Shown here: positions 1 to 12,300 of the stretch, piece by piece
Layout: the number at the start of each line of letters is the position of its first letter
How positions within the stretch are numbered: position 1 is the first letter of the stretch
Source of the DNA: Rhynchospora pubera
Lineage: Eukaryota; Streptophyta; Magnoliopsida; Poales; Cyperaceae
DNA: 64,000 nt
NCBI GenBank assembly: GCA_028095005.1
Contig: CM051463.1
Span: 4,200,295-4,264,294, forward strand
Direction of reading: 5' to 3'
Notes under the pieces: model-generated
The model's input: only the letters and a program-made list of their open reading frames with translations
Database searches by the model: none
What the model was told of the DNA's origin: nothing
Program-made: the position numbers and the translations under genes

Positions 1-2092
1 AATTGGGAGACGTGAACAGTACCATTTTGTAACTGGCTGGTTCTAGTTGTTTTTTAAGGGCCGGTTTAGTTCAAAGTTCTAACTGGCCGTCGAAATGCCG
101 ATTTAATTTGTGAGATTAACGGGTCGGGCATGATTGATATTTTAAACTTTTATATTCTACTTACCGTGAAGTAGAATAATTAACTTGACCCGGTCAGTCC
201 TTACATAACTATCAGTTTTTCTGTTTAAAAATAGATGAATGAAGATTTTAAACTATATTAATTACCATGTTGTAGGATTTTTAGAAGTAATCTGCTAGAC
301 CAAATCTAGTTTTTTTTTTTTTTTTCCAAACTGTCAATGGATAAATTGATACAAGAAAATTTAATATAAGGTGGAAATTAGCGAATCATTCAGCTAAAGT
401 TGGATAATAGAAAACATTTGAAGGATAAAACAAGAATTCAAAGCAATTTTTTCGTTTATATATAAAGTATTTATATTTTAAGGAGTAAAATTTGGCGTCA
501 TAAGATATGAAATTGTCTATTTATTCTACACTCAAGTACTATCCTATCAATTTCCTTTTATCTTCTTAGAATTTTTATTTATATATATATTTCTAGTGTC
601 CTTTGCACCTTATAAGATTTGAACTCGTTTTTCATGAAAAATACACAGTATCACTGTCTATCTGGACTGGCCATTTTATTCAAAAATACCAAATTTTAAA
701 TTAGAGAAAAATAAGCAAGATGATAGTTTTTTTTTTTTTAATAAGTTAGAGGTCAAGTCCTCGAACTAATTTCAAAATTGAATGTCACAAAGGGTCCACA
801 GTTAAGATTCAAACCTACGAGCTCCACTATAGATGCGTGTGGCTCTTTGTGTCTAGACTAAGAGCCGATTTTCAAAATGAGATGACAGATGAATAAAAAA
901 GAAATCCATATATACCATTTATCTAGTTTGCTTCATTTTAAAAGATGTAATGCTTCTTTTTTTTTTTTTTTAAGGCTAAAAGATGTGGTGCTAGTGTGGC
1001 ACAAACTAATATCGCATTGTTTTTTGAAGCCAAAAATGATCAAATTCCCAATCAGGTTTAAATTCGATTATGGAGTGTGGATTATTTATTTATTGTTAAT
1101 GTACTATTTAATAAATATGCAATATTCAACATGTGTTGGCTCATATCAATAAATGCTTAAATGCCATGGAGAGTGTTTTTATATATCCTCCACTGAACAA
1201 GTACGGTCGGAATTTCTGGAGAGGGAAAGATTTTGTGAGAACATTAACAACACAACAAAATTTTTTTTGTTGCAATCTTATCCATCCGATTTGCATTGAC
1301 GTAATTTAATTCCCTCCGATTTATGCTGAACGCTTATACTGCGACAGTGGATTTATTCCTTGTGCAGGATAGGGATTATAGGTTTTTGTATTGTTTCGAA
1401 TTTTTCAACTAAGAAAGATATACTGGAAGTATCGTTTCAAAATTATCAACCGAGAAAAGAAATCTGATGTATCTTGTATTGATTTTGTTGCTCGTGTCTT
1501 TTGGTCAGTCAACTGATATGTTGAATTCGTTTCTTATAAAATTCCCTCTATCCGAAAACAGCGACACCAAACTTTGACAAACTAGTTACTAACGATTTGA
1601 TACCACTTACTTGAGAGCTGCTGTCAAGCTTTCGGGAAAAAAAAAAAACTATTTGATACCATTTATCAATCAAATTTTAGTTCCACCTTTTTCCTGTATT
1701 TTAAAAATCGAACCGAACCGACTGGTTCAATCAATTTAACTAGAAATCAGCTCCAATTTTGATTATTAGCATTGAACAATTGGCTTAGACAAAAAAACTT
1801 GTAGTTTAAATGTTTTTTTAGCAAAATTATAGAAATAAAATACTGAAAATCAAACATGAATCTCTTCTTTTAAGAACAAGAATTAAACGATTATCCTAGT
1901 TTAATTAACTCTTAAATGCATGTTTAATTCTTAGAACACTAGTGCCTTGATGTTTGTATTTTATTGACAAGAAATAATTCATGCTTGTCCTTGTACATCT
2001 AGCCAATTAATACTTTTCGGAATTTAAATTCGAAGAGGCGATGTAACCCGACCCGTGCACGGGAGAGAGTGAATGCAACCGCCCCACTTAAA
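1..2092. other. Intergenic DNA upstream of the first permease gene
   Basis: AT-rich sequence with several T and A homopolymer runs (for example near 310-325, 729-740 and 957-971). I see no convincing gene. The open frame at 889-1152 is short, low-complexity and resembles nothing I know. A stretch near 1690-1745 has the CCGAACCG-type wording also seen near 20835 and 32150, suggesting an old dispersed repeat, but I cannot set its ends. Confidence 0.6.
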
Positions 2093-2096
2093 CCCC

Positions 2097-2104
2097 TATA
2101 TTTA
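2097..2104 (+). promoter_or_regulatory. TATA box of the first purine permease gene
   Basis: TATATTTA lies about 100 bases before the ATG at 2200, a normal distance for a plant core promoter with a short 5' leader. The leader between them is CT-rich, as in many plant genes. Assignment is by position and wording only. Confidence 0.5.
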
Positions 2105-2199
2105 GCCAACCAATATCCCCACTACTTCATCCAAAATCTCCTGATCTAGTGATCTCTCTCCGTTTGAAAGCACCTCTCCTCTCTGCCCCTCTTCTAATC

Positions 2200-4019
2200 A
2201 TGGACGTAGCGAAAGAGAAGCAAGACGTAGAGAACCAAACCAAAGGCAAAAATACCATGAGCATAGAAAACGGCAACCTCGAGACCGGTAGCAACAACAA
2301 AAGCCGCATGATGATATGCCTCATCGGTCTCAACGTCTTGTTAAGCGCCTTCGGCAACACTGGCGGGCCCCTCATGTCCCGTCTCTACTTCCGGAAAGGC
2401 GGTAACCGTGAATGGCTCTCTGCCTTCCTTGAAACTGCCGGGTTCCCCATTCTTCTCATCCCCATGTACCTCTCCTTTCGCAACCGCCGGCGTCATGACC
2501 CCTCGGCTCCCTTCTTCCTCTCCACCCGTAAAGTTTTCTTGGCATGTGTAGTCCTTGGGGTCCTCACCGGTGTTGATGATTATTTGTATGCATACGGGCT
2601 CTCATTTCTGCCGGCCTCCACCTCAGCCTTACTGATCTCCACTCAGCTGGGGTTCACTGCCTTCTTTGCATTCCTTGTTGTGAGGCAAAAGTTCACTTCA
2701 TTCTCACTAAATGCAGTTGCGTTGCTGACTGTTGGGGCAGTGATATTGGGCTTGCATGCTAGCTCGGACAGGCCAAGCGGAGAGTCGAATGCTGATTACT
2801 ACAAAGGGTTTTTCCTCACACTAGGTTGCGCGGCGTTATACGGGCTAATTCTGCCTCTAATCGAGCTGACATACAAGAAGGCAAACCAAGAGATAACATA
2901 CTCGCTTGTTGTTGAGATGCAGCTTGTCATGGGCGGTTTTGCAACCTTGTTCTGTGCTATTGGAATGATCTTTGCCAAAGACTTTCAGGTACCATACAAT
3001 CACAATTGAATGTGAATTCATGCCAATTCAATGCAGCTTTATTAAGATTTTGGAATCCCCAATTGATTAAATGTGGAATTTTGAAGGAAGCGAGTACCTG
3101 TGTGGTTCCTAATCATTAGGCTGTCTTTTTTCTAAAAGACACCATCTCTCAGTCTTTGGGGTACACAAGTCTATACCGGCTTTTAGAAATTGACCATCAA
3201 TTATTGAGGGCCTATTAATACTGGAAAAACAAAATTGAATATATTTAAATTTAAATGACAGTAAAGTGATTACTTTATTCCCTATTAAATGTGCCAAGTG
3301 CCAACCTAGTAACCTACATAGTTTTCGATGAACAGTAGAATCCTGGTTGGTCTTTAGTTGCCACTAAGGTCAAATTTTTATTAAATAACTGAAATTTCTA
3401 TTTTTTTTTTCACCATGAGAAAAAACTTAGTTGACAATTAACTAAATTAGAATTATTTGTGGACTATTTTTTTTTTATCATAAAGAATATACTTATCAGA
3501 TTCCACGCCTAAAATATTACAGCATACCAAAAACACAGGGTCCAAAATTAAAGGAAAAGCAAGAAATCGTTAGGTTTAATTAAGATTAGTTAATTTGATA
3601 GGGATGAGTTCATAAATTAAACTTCTAATTTCTTTTAAAATTAAAGTTTTATATTGTATCATCACTTGCAGGCAATTCCAGATGAGGCAAAAAGCTTTGA
3701 ACTTGGTGAGGTTCGTTACTATGTGGTGTTAGTATGGTGTGCGATTTTCTGGCAGTTCTTCTTCTTGGGTGCAGTCGGCGTGATCTTCTGTGTGCACACG
3801 CTCCTTGCCGGCATACTGATTGCTGGCTTTATCCCCATTACAGAAGTCTTGAGTGTCATTTTCTTCCATGAAAAATTTGGTAGCGACAAGGGAGTGGCGC
3901 TGATTCTGTCATTGTGGGGCCTTGCCTCGTACTCTTATGGCGATTACTTTGCAGCCAAGCAGAAGAAGAAAGAAGCAGCTCTTAGAGCCCAAATATTGGA
4001 AGAATACACCAGAAATTAA
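2200..4019 (+). CDS. PUP: Purine permease (PUP family), intact, two exons
   Basis: Proton-coupled plasma-membrane or endomembrane importer of the plant PUP family, in the drug/metabolite transporter superfamily; known members move adenine, cytokinins, caffeine or other alkaloids. Exon 1 is 2200-2988 and exon 2 is 3672-4019, with a GT-AG phase-0 intron. The product is 378 residues, the usual family length. After a hydrophilic N terminus there are about ten hydrophobic segments. Family-typical wording includes GNTGGPLMSRLYFRKGG, DDYLYAYGLSFLPASTSALL and STQLGFTAFFAFLVVRQKF in exon 1, and ELGEVRYYVVL and GVALILSLWGLASYSYG in exon 2. The start is the ATG at 2200; an upstream open stretch lacks an ATG. 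The tail is lysine-rich. The next permease, about 3.3 kb downstream in the same orientation, is a broken paralogue, so the pair is a tandem duplicate. Substrate cannot be told from sequence. Confidence 0.93.
2989..3671 (+). other. Intron of the first purine permease gene
   Basis: Begins GTACCATAC and ends TTGCAG. AT-rich with no internal element that I recognise. It sits at the same codon as the intron of the broken paralogue, directly before the conserved Ala-Ile dipeptide. Confidence 0.85.
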
Positions 4020-4316
4020 AAACCAAAAGACATATTTAGATTAGTTTTGGTTTATTTTTATGAGTTATTGGCTTTACATAATCCAAGTATTTTTGCAATC
4101 AAATATTGCTAAATGAACGGAACTGTATGAACCTCAGAATGGGAAATGGTTTTGATTACAAGTATCTGGTATTGATATTCCCCTTTTATTGTGAATTAAT
4201 GTTAACTAAAAAAAAATAAAACAGTATAAATAGTGATTTTCTTTTGTCTCATCATGATGGTACAACTTAGTGGGTATGCTTCACTAAGTCATGTCAATAG
4301 AGGAAAACTCTTATAA

Positions 4317-4473
4317 GGCCGTTTGGATGGTTTAGGAATTTTGGGCAATTTTCTATTCTTAGACATAAATTTATTGGAAAGTGTGTAACTTTGTAAAGAA
4401 TTTAGATTATTTATAATAAATTTATGTTAGGAATATGAAATTCTCCAAATTTTCTAAGAAATCCAAACAGCCC
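4317..4473. mobile_element. hAT-like MITE (GTTTGGAT family), copy 1
   Basis: Short element with terminal inverted repeats GGCCGTTTGGAT and ATCCAAACAGCCCC. Internal wording such as GTGTGTAACTTTGTAAAG and ATTATTTATAATAAATTTA is shared with copies near 6.9, 25.7, 36.3 and 59.7 kb. No clear target duplication is visible. It has no coding capacity. Confidence 0.6.
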
Positions 4474-4660
4474 CATATTCAATTTTGTGTGGTATTGTGC
4501 CATGGAACAAGACGTCATTCGCTGTAGCACTCTGGAACTAAACCTCTGAAAACAGGAATTTTCTCTAGTTTGTTTGTTCCATTAATGGGCCGTTTAAAAG
4601 TATATACACATTTCGGCGTATGCTGCTAATATTTTCTGAAAAGTGTAGTCCAATTTGAGA

Positions 4661-6165
4661 CCGAAAAATTTTAAAATAATATTAAATTAATATAATATAT
4701 TAAAAATAATATCAATATAATAGTATTTTTTTAAATAGTATCACGAGATCGGAATCCCAGATTCCGAACGCAAGATCGGATTCCTGGATTCCGAACGCAA
4801 GATCGGATTCCTGGATTCCGATCTTAGCTTTTTAATTTTTTTATATATTATTTATTTATTTATTTATTTTATTAATTAGTTACATAATTAGAAAAATAGA
4901 TAATATATTGTATAAATATTGAAAAAATATGGAAAAAATCAGGAATAATTAAATTAAATTTTATATGTAATTTAGTATTTTTTGGGGAAATTAAATTTAT
5001 TTTCATTTTAATTAATTTATTTAATTAAAATATAAATTTTTATAACTTATTTAATTAAATGAATTGTACCATTTAGAAGGATTATAAATTTTTAGAATTT
5101 GCAGGGATACAAAGGCATAATCCTTTGAGAATGTTCAAAGTTTTATTAATCCTTTCTGCATTTGCAGGGATACAAAGGCATAATTTGAACATTAAAACTT
5201 TAAACAGGCTTAACTTTTGATAGGAAGGTCCGTTTGGGGCGATCGAGCACAATCCGGAAAGCTTGCGACGAGATCTACACATGTTATCGGGGTGAAACCC
5301 CGTAACGACCATTTTCGGAGCCAAAAAACGCTCTCTGGACCTCCAAAATCCACTTTGAAAGTTTGCAAATCTAAAAACCACTCTAAACTACTAAAAATGT
5401 TTCTAAAATCATAAATTAATCATTAAAAAGAGAAATCCAGTAAGTCAATTGAATTTAGTCTTTTTTCTCCGTCTCAGTAAAATATCAATCTCGTGTGATT
5501 CCTTTCTAACGCAATCCAGAAAGTGCTGCCTTGATCATGAGACTCGATATGATTGTTTAATATATAATATGAAAATAATATATATACAGAGGACGACATC
5601 CGGGACGCATATCAAATGGTTGTTTAAATTAATTAAAAATTTATATTTAATTATTCATTTTTTAATTAAATAAATTAATTAAATTTATATTTAATTAAAT
5701 AAATTAATTAAAAGGAAAATAAATTTAATTTTCCAAAAAAAAATACTAAATTACATATAAAATTTTGTTTAATTATTCCTGATTTTTTATATTTTTTCAA
5801 TATTTTTAGAATATATTATCTATTTTTCTAATTAATTAACTAATTAATAAACTAATAAAAGGAAAAAAAATTTCCCAAAAAATAAAATTACATATAAAAT
5901 TTAGTTTAATTATTCCTGATTTTTTTCATATTTTTTCAATATTTTTACAATATATTATCTATTTTTCTAATTATTTAACTAATTAATAAATTAAATAAAT
6001 AAATAATATATAAAAAATTAAAAAGCTAAGATCGGAATCCAGGAATCCGATCTTGCGTTCGGAATCTGGGATTCCGATCTCGTGATACTATTTAAAAAAA
6101 TATTATTATATTGATATTATTTTTAATATAATATATTAGTTTAGTATTATTTTTTTAAATTTCGG
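4661..6165. mobile_element. Foldback/Mutator-like element with long inverted repeats and 9-bp target duplication
   Basis: The element starts CCGAAAAATT and ends AAATTTCGG, and is flanked on both sides by the identical 9-bp AATTTGAGA (4652-4660 and 6166-6174). A 9-bp duplication is the hallmark of Mutator-like elements. The arms are very long inverted repeats, roughly 4661-5090 and 5630-6165, AT-rich but with a GC-rich patch of 27-bp tandem units near 4745-4828, mirrored near 6028-6088. The right arm holds an extra internal duplication (about 5740-5830 and 5880-5970). The core (about 5098-5620) has two copies of TTTGCAGGGATACAAAGG and a non-repetitive GC-richer stretch at 5215-5370 whose origin I cannot identify. 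There is no transposase, so it is non-autonomous. Confidence 0.8.
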
Positions 6166-6174
6166 AATTTGAGA

Positions 6175-6848
6175 AGAACCCACAAGATAATCTTAGCCCA
6201 AATAAAGTTCCTATTTGGGCCCAGATTTATGCTCTTTTCTACCTACATTCCGTTCTTGATAATTAGTTATTTACTTTACCCCCTTTTGTGGGTTTATTAT
6301 CTGAAAACAAAAAATATACATGAGTGTAAGTTTTCTTGTGTATGAAATTGACCACATCACGAAATAGATATGATCGAACTGCCGACTACGTTTATATGGC
6401 ATGTGATGAGTGACTTTGATTTAAGAGGGAAAAATTAGATATCATGGGTGAAAATGTAACCGGTATTGTCTCAAAAGAAAAAGGTATTAATTTCGTCTAA
6501 AATATTGTCACTGTAAATAGTATTATCCACATCAATCATCATGATAGTAAAAGGACAATTATCATCAATAAACTATGAGGAGGAGACCACCGCTATGATT
6601 ATTTTTCCTGAGATTAGGGGTATATACCTGGGACCTCAAATCTTCAAAAATACTAGAAAAGATGGTTTTTTGGACAGCTAGTGACATATATACTGTCGTC
6701 AAAATTGTTTTGGGAACATCAGATCAGTTATGGTACGACAATGTTAATGAGACATGAATTAATAGATGGAAACAAAAACAATATTTTTCATTTTCTTTCC
6801 GAGTACACCGAAAAGGGCTAAAGAATGCTCAATGAAGAGCTTTTCTTG
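6175..6848. other. Intergenic DNA, nothing recognised
   Basis: AT-rich sequence between the foldback element and the next MITE. No open frame, repeat or RNA gene that I can support. Confidence 0.5.
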
Positions 6849-6856
6849 CTTTTGGG

Positions 6857-6992
6857 TGCGTTTGGATGAGAGAAGAAGAAGGAGGAAGAAAAAAATTATA
6901 AACAATCCAAACTCTTCACAAAGTTACACACTTCCCAATACTTCTTCCCACTTCTTCTCTTCTTCCCTTCTTCCACACCTATCCAAACAGAG
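6857..6992. mobile_element. hAT-like MITE, copy 2
   Basis: Terminal repeats TGCGTTTGGAT and ATCCAAACAGAG. Flanks CTTTTGGG (6849-6856) and CCTTTGGG (6993-7000) match at 7 of 8 bases, fitting an 8-bp hAT target duplication. The body is purine-rich then pyrimidine-rich. It contains, in reverse orientation, the same AAGAAGTATTGGGAAGTGTG-type wording as the other copies. It lies about 280 bases before the second permease gene, in its promoter region. Confidence 0.65.
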
Positions 6993-7176
6993 CCTTTGGG
7001 AGGATTAGTTATTTTTAAGTAAAATAATGTGATCTTGTTTTCTTTATAATGTTGACTATATAGTAGAATTAACTTGACACGATGTTGAAATATTTGAGGG
7101 AATCACCGTTTTTTTGCTAAATAAAGAGGACAAAAAAGCAAACTGAACTCTTATCCTGCCACGCCTCAAGCCTCTT

Positions 7177-7184
7177 TTTATATC
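7177..7184 (+). promoter_or_regulatory. TATA box of the broken purine permease gene
   Basis: TTTATATC lies about 95 bases before the ATG at 7275, matching the spacing in the intact paralogue. The promoter therefore looks preserved although the gene is broken. Confidence 0.45.
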
Positions 7185-7802
7185 CAGTTTCAAGATTCAA
7201 CTATTATATCTCATCACAACCTTCTTCTTCTTCACAGTCTATCAAAATTATCAATTCTAAAAGCACATCACAACATGGAAGTAGAATCCACGCAATCCCT
7301 TCCCCGATCTAACAATGAACTCCACAGGAGCAAAAGACTAACTAAAATCTCTTTGGTAATTCTAAATTTCATTATAATGGTCGTTGGTAGCACCGGCAGT
7401 CCCCTTATTCTCCGTCTCTACTTTCTAAAAGGCGGTAAGAGGATCTGGCTGTCGAGCTGGCTTCAGACTGGAGGCTGGCCGCTTTTCGTATCATATATGA
7501 AAAGCCGAGACAAAAAATTACCTCTCATGTCCCCATCACTATTCATATCTTGCGCCTTCATTGGAATACTCACCGGCTTGGATGACTGGCTGTATGCGTA
7601 TGGAATATCATACCTTCCTGTGTCAACATCATCCATACTCATCTCCACACAGCTTGCCTTCACTGCTCTTTTCGCACTTTTGCTAGTCAGGCAGAGGTTC
7701 ACTCCATACTCGGTTAATGCAGTCGTGCTTTTGGTTATTGGAGCAGCAATGCTTGGGATAAATTCGAGCAGAGACAAGCCGGAAGGAGAGTCTAAGGAAA
7801 AG

Positions 7803-9324
7803 TGTCACACCCGGACAGAGCATTTTTTTTTCTCAGAATGTACACAACTTAACAGCAATCATAAATTGAGCATCATTAAAATAATAAAGTCTCAAATACA
7901 AAATCAGGTCCATCTGACCCTAAACGAGTTTATAATCTCGCAGCGGAAAACATACTAAAATAACAAACTTCCTGATAATATCTAATAAATAATCTTAAAC
8001 TACTCATAATTAAAAATTAAATAACTTCTAAATTAACTCCACGCAGCGGCTCCAGCTATTAGCAATAATCTTACTCCGACACTGTCTCTGTGGATTAAAA
8101 ATGGGGGTGAGTATAATTTTCAACTCAGTAGGAACAATCTCGACTTCCAACCTCTGGAAGTCAATCGGAGATAAATTCAAAGATTATATAATTTAATAAA
8201 TCAACTTAATGAAATGCATCAAAATTCAACTACTTGTCAACACAATAAAATGTGTACTTTCTTTGGAATATATCAAAATAATCATCATAAAAAGTATTTT
8301 ATTTTGGGGAACCAACGTCATCAACATACTTTGGCCACACTTTGGAATGGATCCAGACTACGTCAGTTAGGAACCATTTCGCACTCCCAACACCGATGGA
8401 GTGGCATTTCCACCTGCCACAGTGGAAATACGTTCCTTCTAACACCCTGAAGGAACCGACTTCCGCCACGTCTGACGGACTACTAATCCCGAAGGAATCG
8501 CCAACCAGGTACCGGTCAAAAATAATAAATTCTCCTCGTGTGTAATTTTAATCATCAATTCTATTGACTTCCCCATAAAACATAATTTCACCATCATAAA
8601 TTCCATAAATCACCGATTTATAATCATACAAAAAATAGTATAAGATTTTCAAATAAAATGACGGACTAGCTATATAATCATTAAGTATATAACGAAATAG
8701 GACATATTAATTTCACATTATTTGTAAATATAAATAATATGGCCGTAATCAATTTTGAAAAGTTTCTAGCATATAAGTTTCACTTAAAATAAAATAACAA
8801 CACAGTGTTTAAAATAAGAAAGATGATATAATCTTTGATTTTCAAAATAGAGCTGCCGTTTATTGAACATATATTGATCCATAAATTTATAATGATGCTT
8901 TAGAACTTTTTATAAGCTTTCCAAAGAATCAAAGTTTGTAAAAATCAGAGTTAAATTGAAGGAGATTTCGGCTTCTAAATGTTCACACAATGTAGTTGCA
9001 AAGTTTTACCATCTTCTTCTCGCATTAATGGCTATGTCTAATCATGTTTCACCATGAACACCACGTGTTTGTTGAAATGCCTGAGAGAGGGCCGAGATTA
9101 TTGACCATTTTAGCACATTATTTTGTGTGAAATCAGTAGCCCACACTTCTCTTACGGCTATGTAAATAGTTGGGCGGCTAGATTAGGCTATTACCTCATG
9201 TGTTAAATGGATTTGTATATGTTAATATTTGAATGACTGTTATGTGTTTGACAGAATGCTTAAGTGATTAACATATCATGCTTATTCATTAGTATTGGTT
9301 TAGAATTAAGCTACTGTTATAACA
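7803..9324 (-). repeat. 3' LTR of the complete gypsy element, with a 608-bp internal deletion
   Basis: 1522 bases against 2130 for the middle LTR. The two align with only a few scattered differences (for example near 7812, 8104 and 8386), except that bases equivalent to 15138-15745 are absent. The junction lies at TTGAAGGA (8956-8963). The missing part includes the TATA box of the LTR promoter. Confidence 0.88.
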
Positions 9325-9340
9325 TCCTTTCCCCCTTAAG
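9325..9340 (-). other. Polypurine tract of the gypsy element
   Basis: On the minus strand CTTAAGGGGGAAAGGA abuts the TG start of the 3' LTR. This is the expected position for the plus-strand primer of reverse transcription. A near-identical tract, differing by one base, is found at 16107-16122 next to the middle LTR. Confidence 0.75.
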
Positions 9341-9368
9341 AAATTTCGTCCTCGAAATTTGACATACC

Positions 9369-12300
9369 TTAAATGAAGAGATATGGGTACTTCCCTCGAA
9401 CTTCATCTTCACGTTCCCAAGTTGCTTCATTATCATTGTGGTGTTGCCAGCGCACTTTCACTAATGATATCACCTTATTACGCAACACATGCTCCTTTTG
9501 ATCTAAGATTTGAGCTGGTTGTTCCACATAACTCACATCCTCACGTACATTAAGGGGTTCGTACGTAAGAACATGAGATGGATCTGAAACATATTTCTTT
9601 AGAAGCGACACATGAAAAACATTATGGATATTTGCCAAAGATGGTGGCAAAGCAATTCTGTAGGCAACCGTTCCAATTCTTTCCAAAATTTCAAATGGAC
9701 CGACATATCTGGGTGCAAGTTTGCCTTTCTTTCCAAACCTCATTACTCCTTTAGAAGGTGACACCTTAAGAAATACATGTTCTCCTATTTTGTATTCAGT
9801 GTCACGTCTTTTCTTATCTGCATAACTCTTTTGTCTGCTTTGTGCTGCTAGTAATCGTTTTCTAATGAGTTGCACCTTTTCATTAGCCATCTGTACCATC
9901 TCTGGCCCAAGTAATTTCTTTTCTCCTACTTCATCCCAACATACTGGAGATCGACATTTTCGACCATAGAGTGCTTCATATGGAGCCATTTGTATACTAG
10001 AATGATAACTATTATTATATAAAAATTCTACCAATGGTAAATGTGAATCCCAACTTCCAGAAAATTCTAGCACACATGCTCGTAATAAATCCTCTAATGT
10101 TTGAATTGTTCGTTCAGATTGTCCATCTGTTTGGGGGTGAAAAGCAGTACTAAAGTGAAGTCGAGTCCCTAGAGCTTCATGTAACTTTTTCCAAAAGTTT
10201 GAGGTAAATCGGGGATCTCGATCTGAAATGATACTAACTGGAACACCATGGAGTTTCACAATCATTTCAATATAAAGCTCGGCCAACTTATCCATGGAAT
10301 ATGTCACTTTAATTGGAATAAAATGAGCCGATTTAGTTAAACGATCCACAATCACCCATATCGCATCATATCCTTTCTTAGTTCTTGGTAACCCTGTTAC
10401 AAAATCCATTGTTATTCTTTCCCATTTCCATTCTGGAAAGCTAATATTTTGTAACTTTCCAGCAGGTACTTGATGTTCTGCTTTCACTTGTTGACATACT
10501 AGACATTTTGATACGTATTCTGCAACATCTCTTTTCATTCCATTCCACCAAAATTTCTCACGTAAATCCCTATACATTTTGGTACTACCTGGGTGTATTG
10601 TAAATTTGGACTTGTGTGCTTCATCCATTAACTTCATTTTTAAATCAAGATTATTAGGCACACAAAGTCGACCATGAAATTTGACAATATTCTTATTTTC
10701 CAATTCAAATCCAAGTTTCTCTCCTTTTATTAACTCGTCTTTAATTGATTGTAAATAGGGATCTTCCAATTGAAACTTCTTGATTTTTGTGATAAGTTCA
10801 GGTTCGGCTCTTAAACTAGCCAAAAATCCATGATGAGTTTCTGCTACTGCTTTCAAGTGTAAATCACTTATCCTTTCTAACGTTTTCCATTTTTGCACTA
10901 AGAGATTTGCCGCATAACCGGCAGTCTTTCGACTCAATGCATCTGCTACTACATTTGCCTTTCCTGGATGGTACTTGATTGTACAATCATAATCTTTTAA
11001 AAAGTCCATCCATCTCCTTTGTCTCATGTTCATCTCCTTTTGAGTGAAAATATATTTTAAACTTTTATGATCTGTGAATATCTCAAAAGTTTGCCCATAA
11101 AGATAATGTCTCCAAATTTTAAGGGCAAAGATAATGGCAGCAAGTTCCAGGTCATGAGTGAGATAATTTTTCTCATGGTTCTTCAATTGTCGCGAGGCAT
11201 AGGCCACCACCTTTCCATGTTGCATTAGCACACATCCTAATCCATTGATAGATGCATCGCTATAGATCGCAAATCCTTCTCCACCGGTTGGTATCACCAA
11301 AACTGGTGCACTGGTCAATCTAGTTTTCAGTTCTTCGAAACTTCTTTCGCAAGCATCACCCCAATCGAACTTCACATTCTTCTGGGTTAATCTCGTTAAT
11401 GGTGCGGCTATTTTAGAAAAATCCTCTACAAATCTCCTATAATAGCCAGCAAGACCAAGAAAACTCCGAATTTCTGAAACATTAGTTGGTCTTTTCCAGC
11501 TTAAAACCGCTTCTATCTTTTTTGGATCAACAAATATCCCAGCACTAGATATCACATGTCCCAAAAACATTACCTCACTAAGCCAAAAATCACATTTGCT
11601 TAGTTTGGCATAAAGTTTTTCTTTTCTTAGTGTCTCTAAAACAATTCTTAAATGTTGTTCATGTTCCTCTTGACTTTTAGAATATATCAGAATGTCATCA
11701 ATGAATACGATAACAAACTGATCAAGATAAGGTCGGAACACTCTATTCATGAGATCCATGAATGCAGCTGGTGCATTGGTCAAGCCAAAAGGCATAACCA
11801 AGAATTCATAGTGTCCGTATCGGGTTCTAAAAGCAGTTTTAGGGACATCTTCTTCGTGAATCTTTAGTTGATGATAACCAGATCTCAAATCTATTTTAGA
11901 ATAGACCTGAGTATCTTGAAGTTGGTCAAATAAATCATCAATTCGGGGGAGAGGGTATTTGTTCTTTACAGTCGCCTGGTTGAGTTGTCGATAGTCAATA
12001 CACAATCTCATCGAGCCATCTTTCTTCTTAACAAAAAGGACCGGAGCACCCCACGGTGAGGTACTAGGACGGATGAAGCCCTTATCTAAGAGCTCTTGCA
12101 GTTGCTTCTTTAACTCCTCTAACTCCACAGGCGCCATTCGATATGGTGCTTTTGAGATAGGTTTTGTGTTGGCAACAAGATCGATTGTGAATTCTTTCTC
12201 TCTATTTGGTGGTAATCCAGGTAGATCTTCAGGGAAAACATCAGGGAATTCTCTAACTATAGGTATGTTTTGGATATCAAGTTTTTCATTTTGATTTACT

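Noticed and set aside
8342..8545. 67-codon frame repeated at 14516-14719
   Set aside because: It lies in the LTR and is repeated only because the LTR is; no coding signal.
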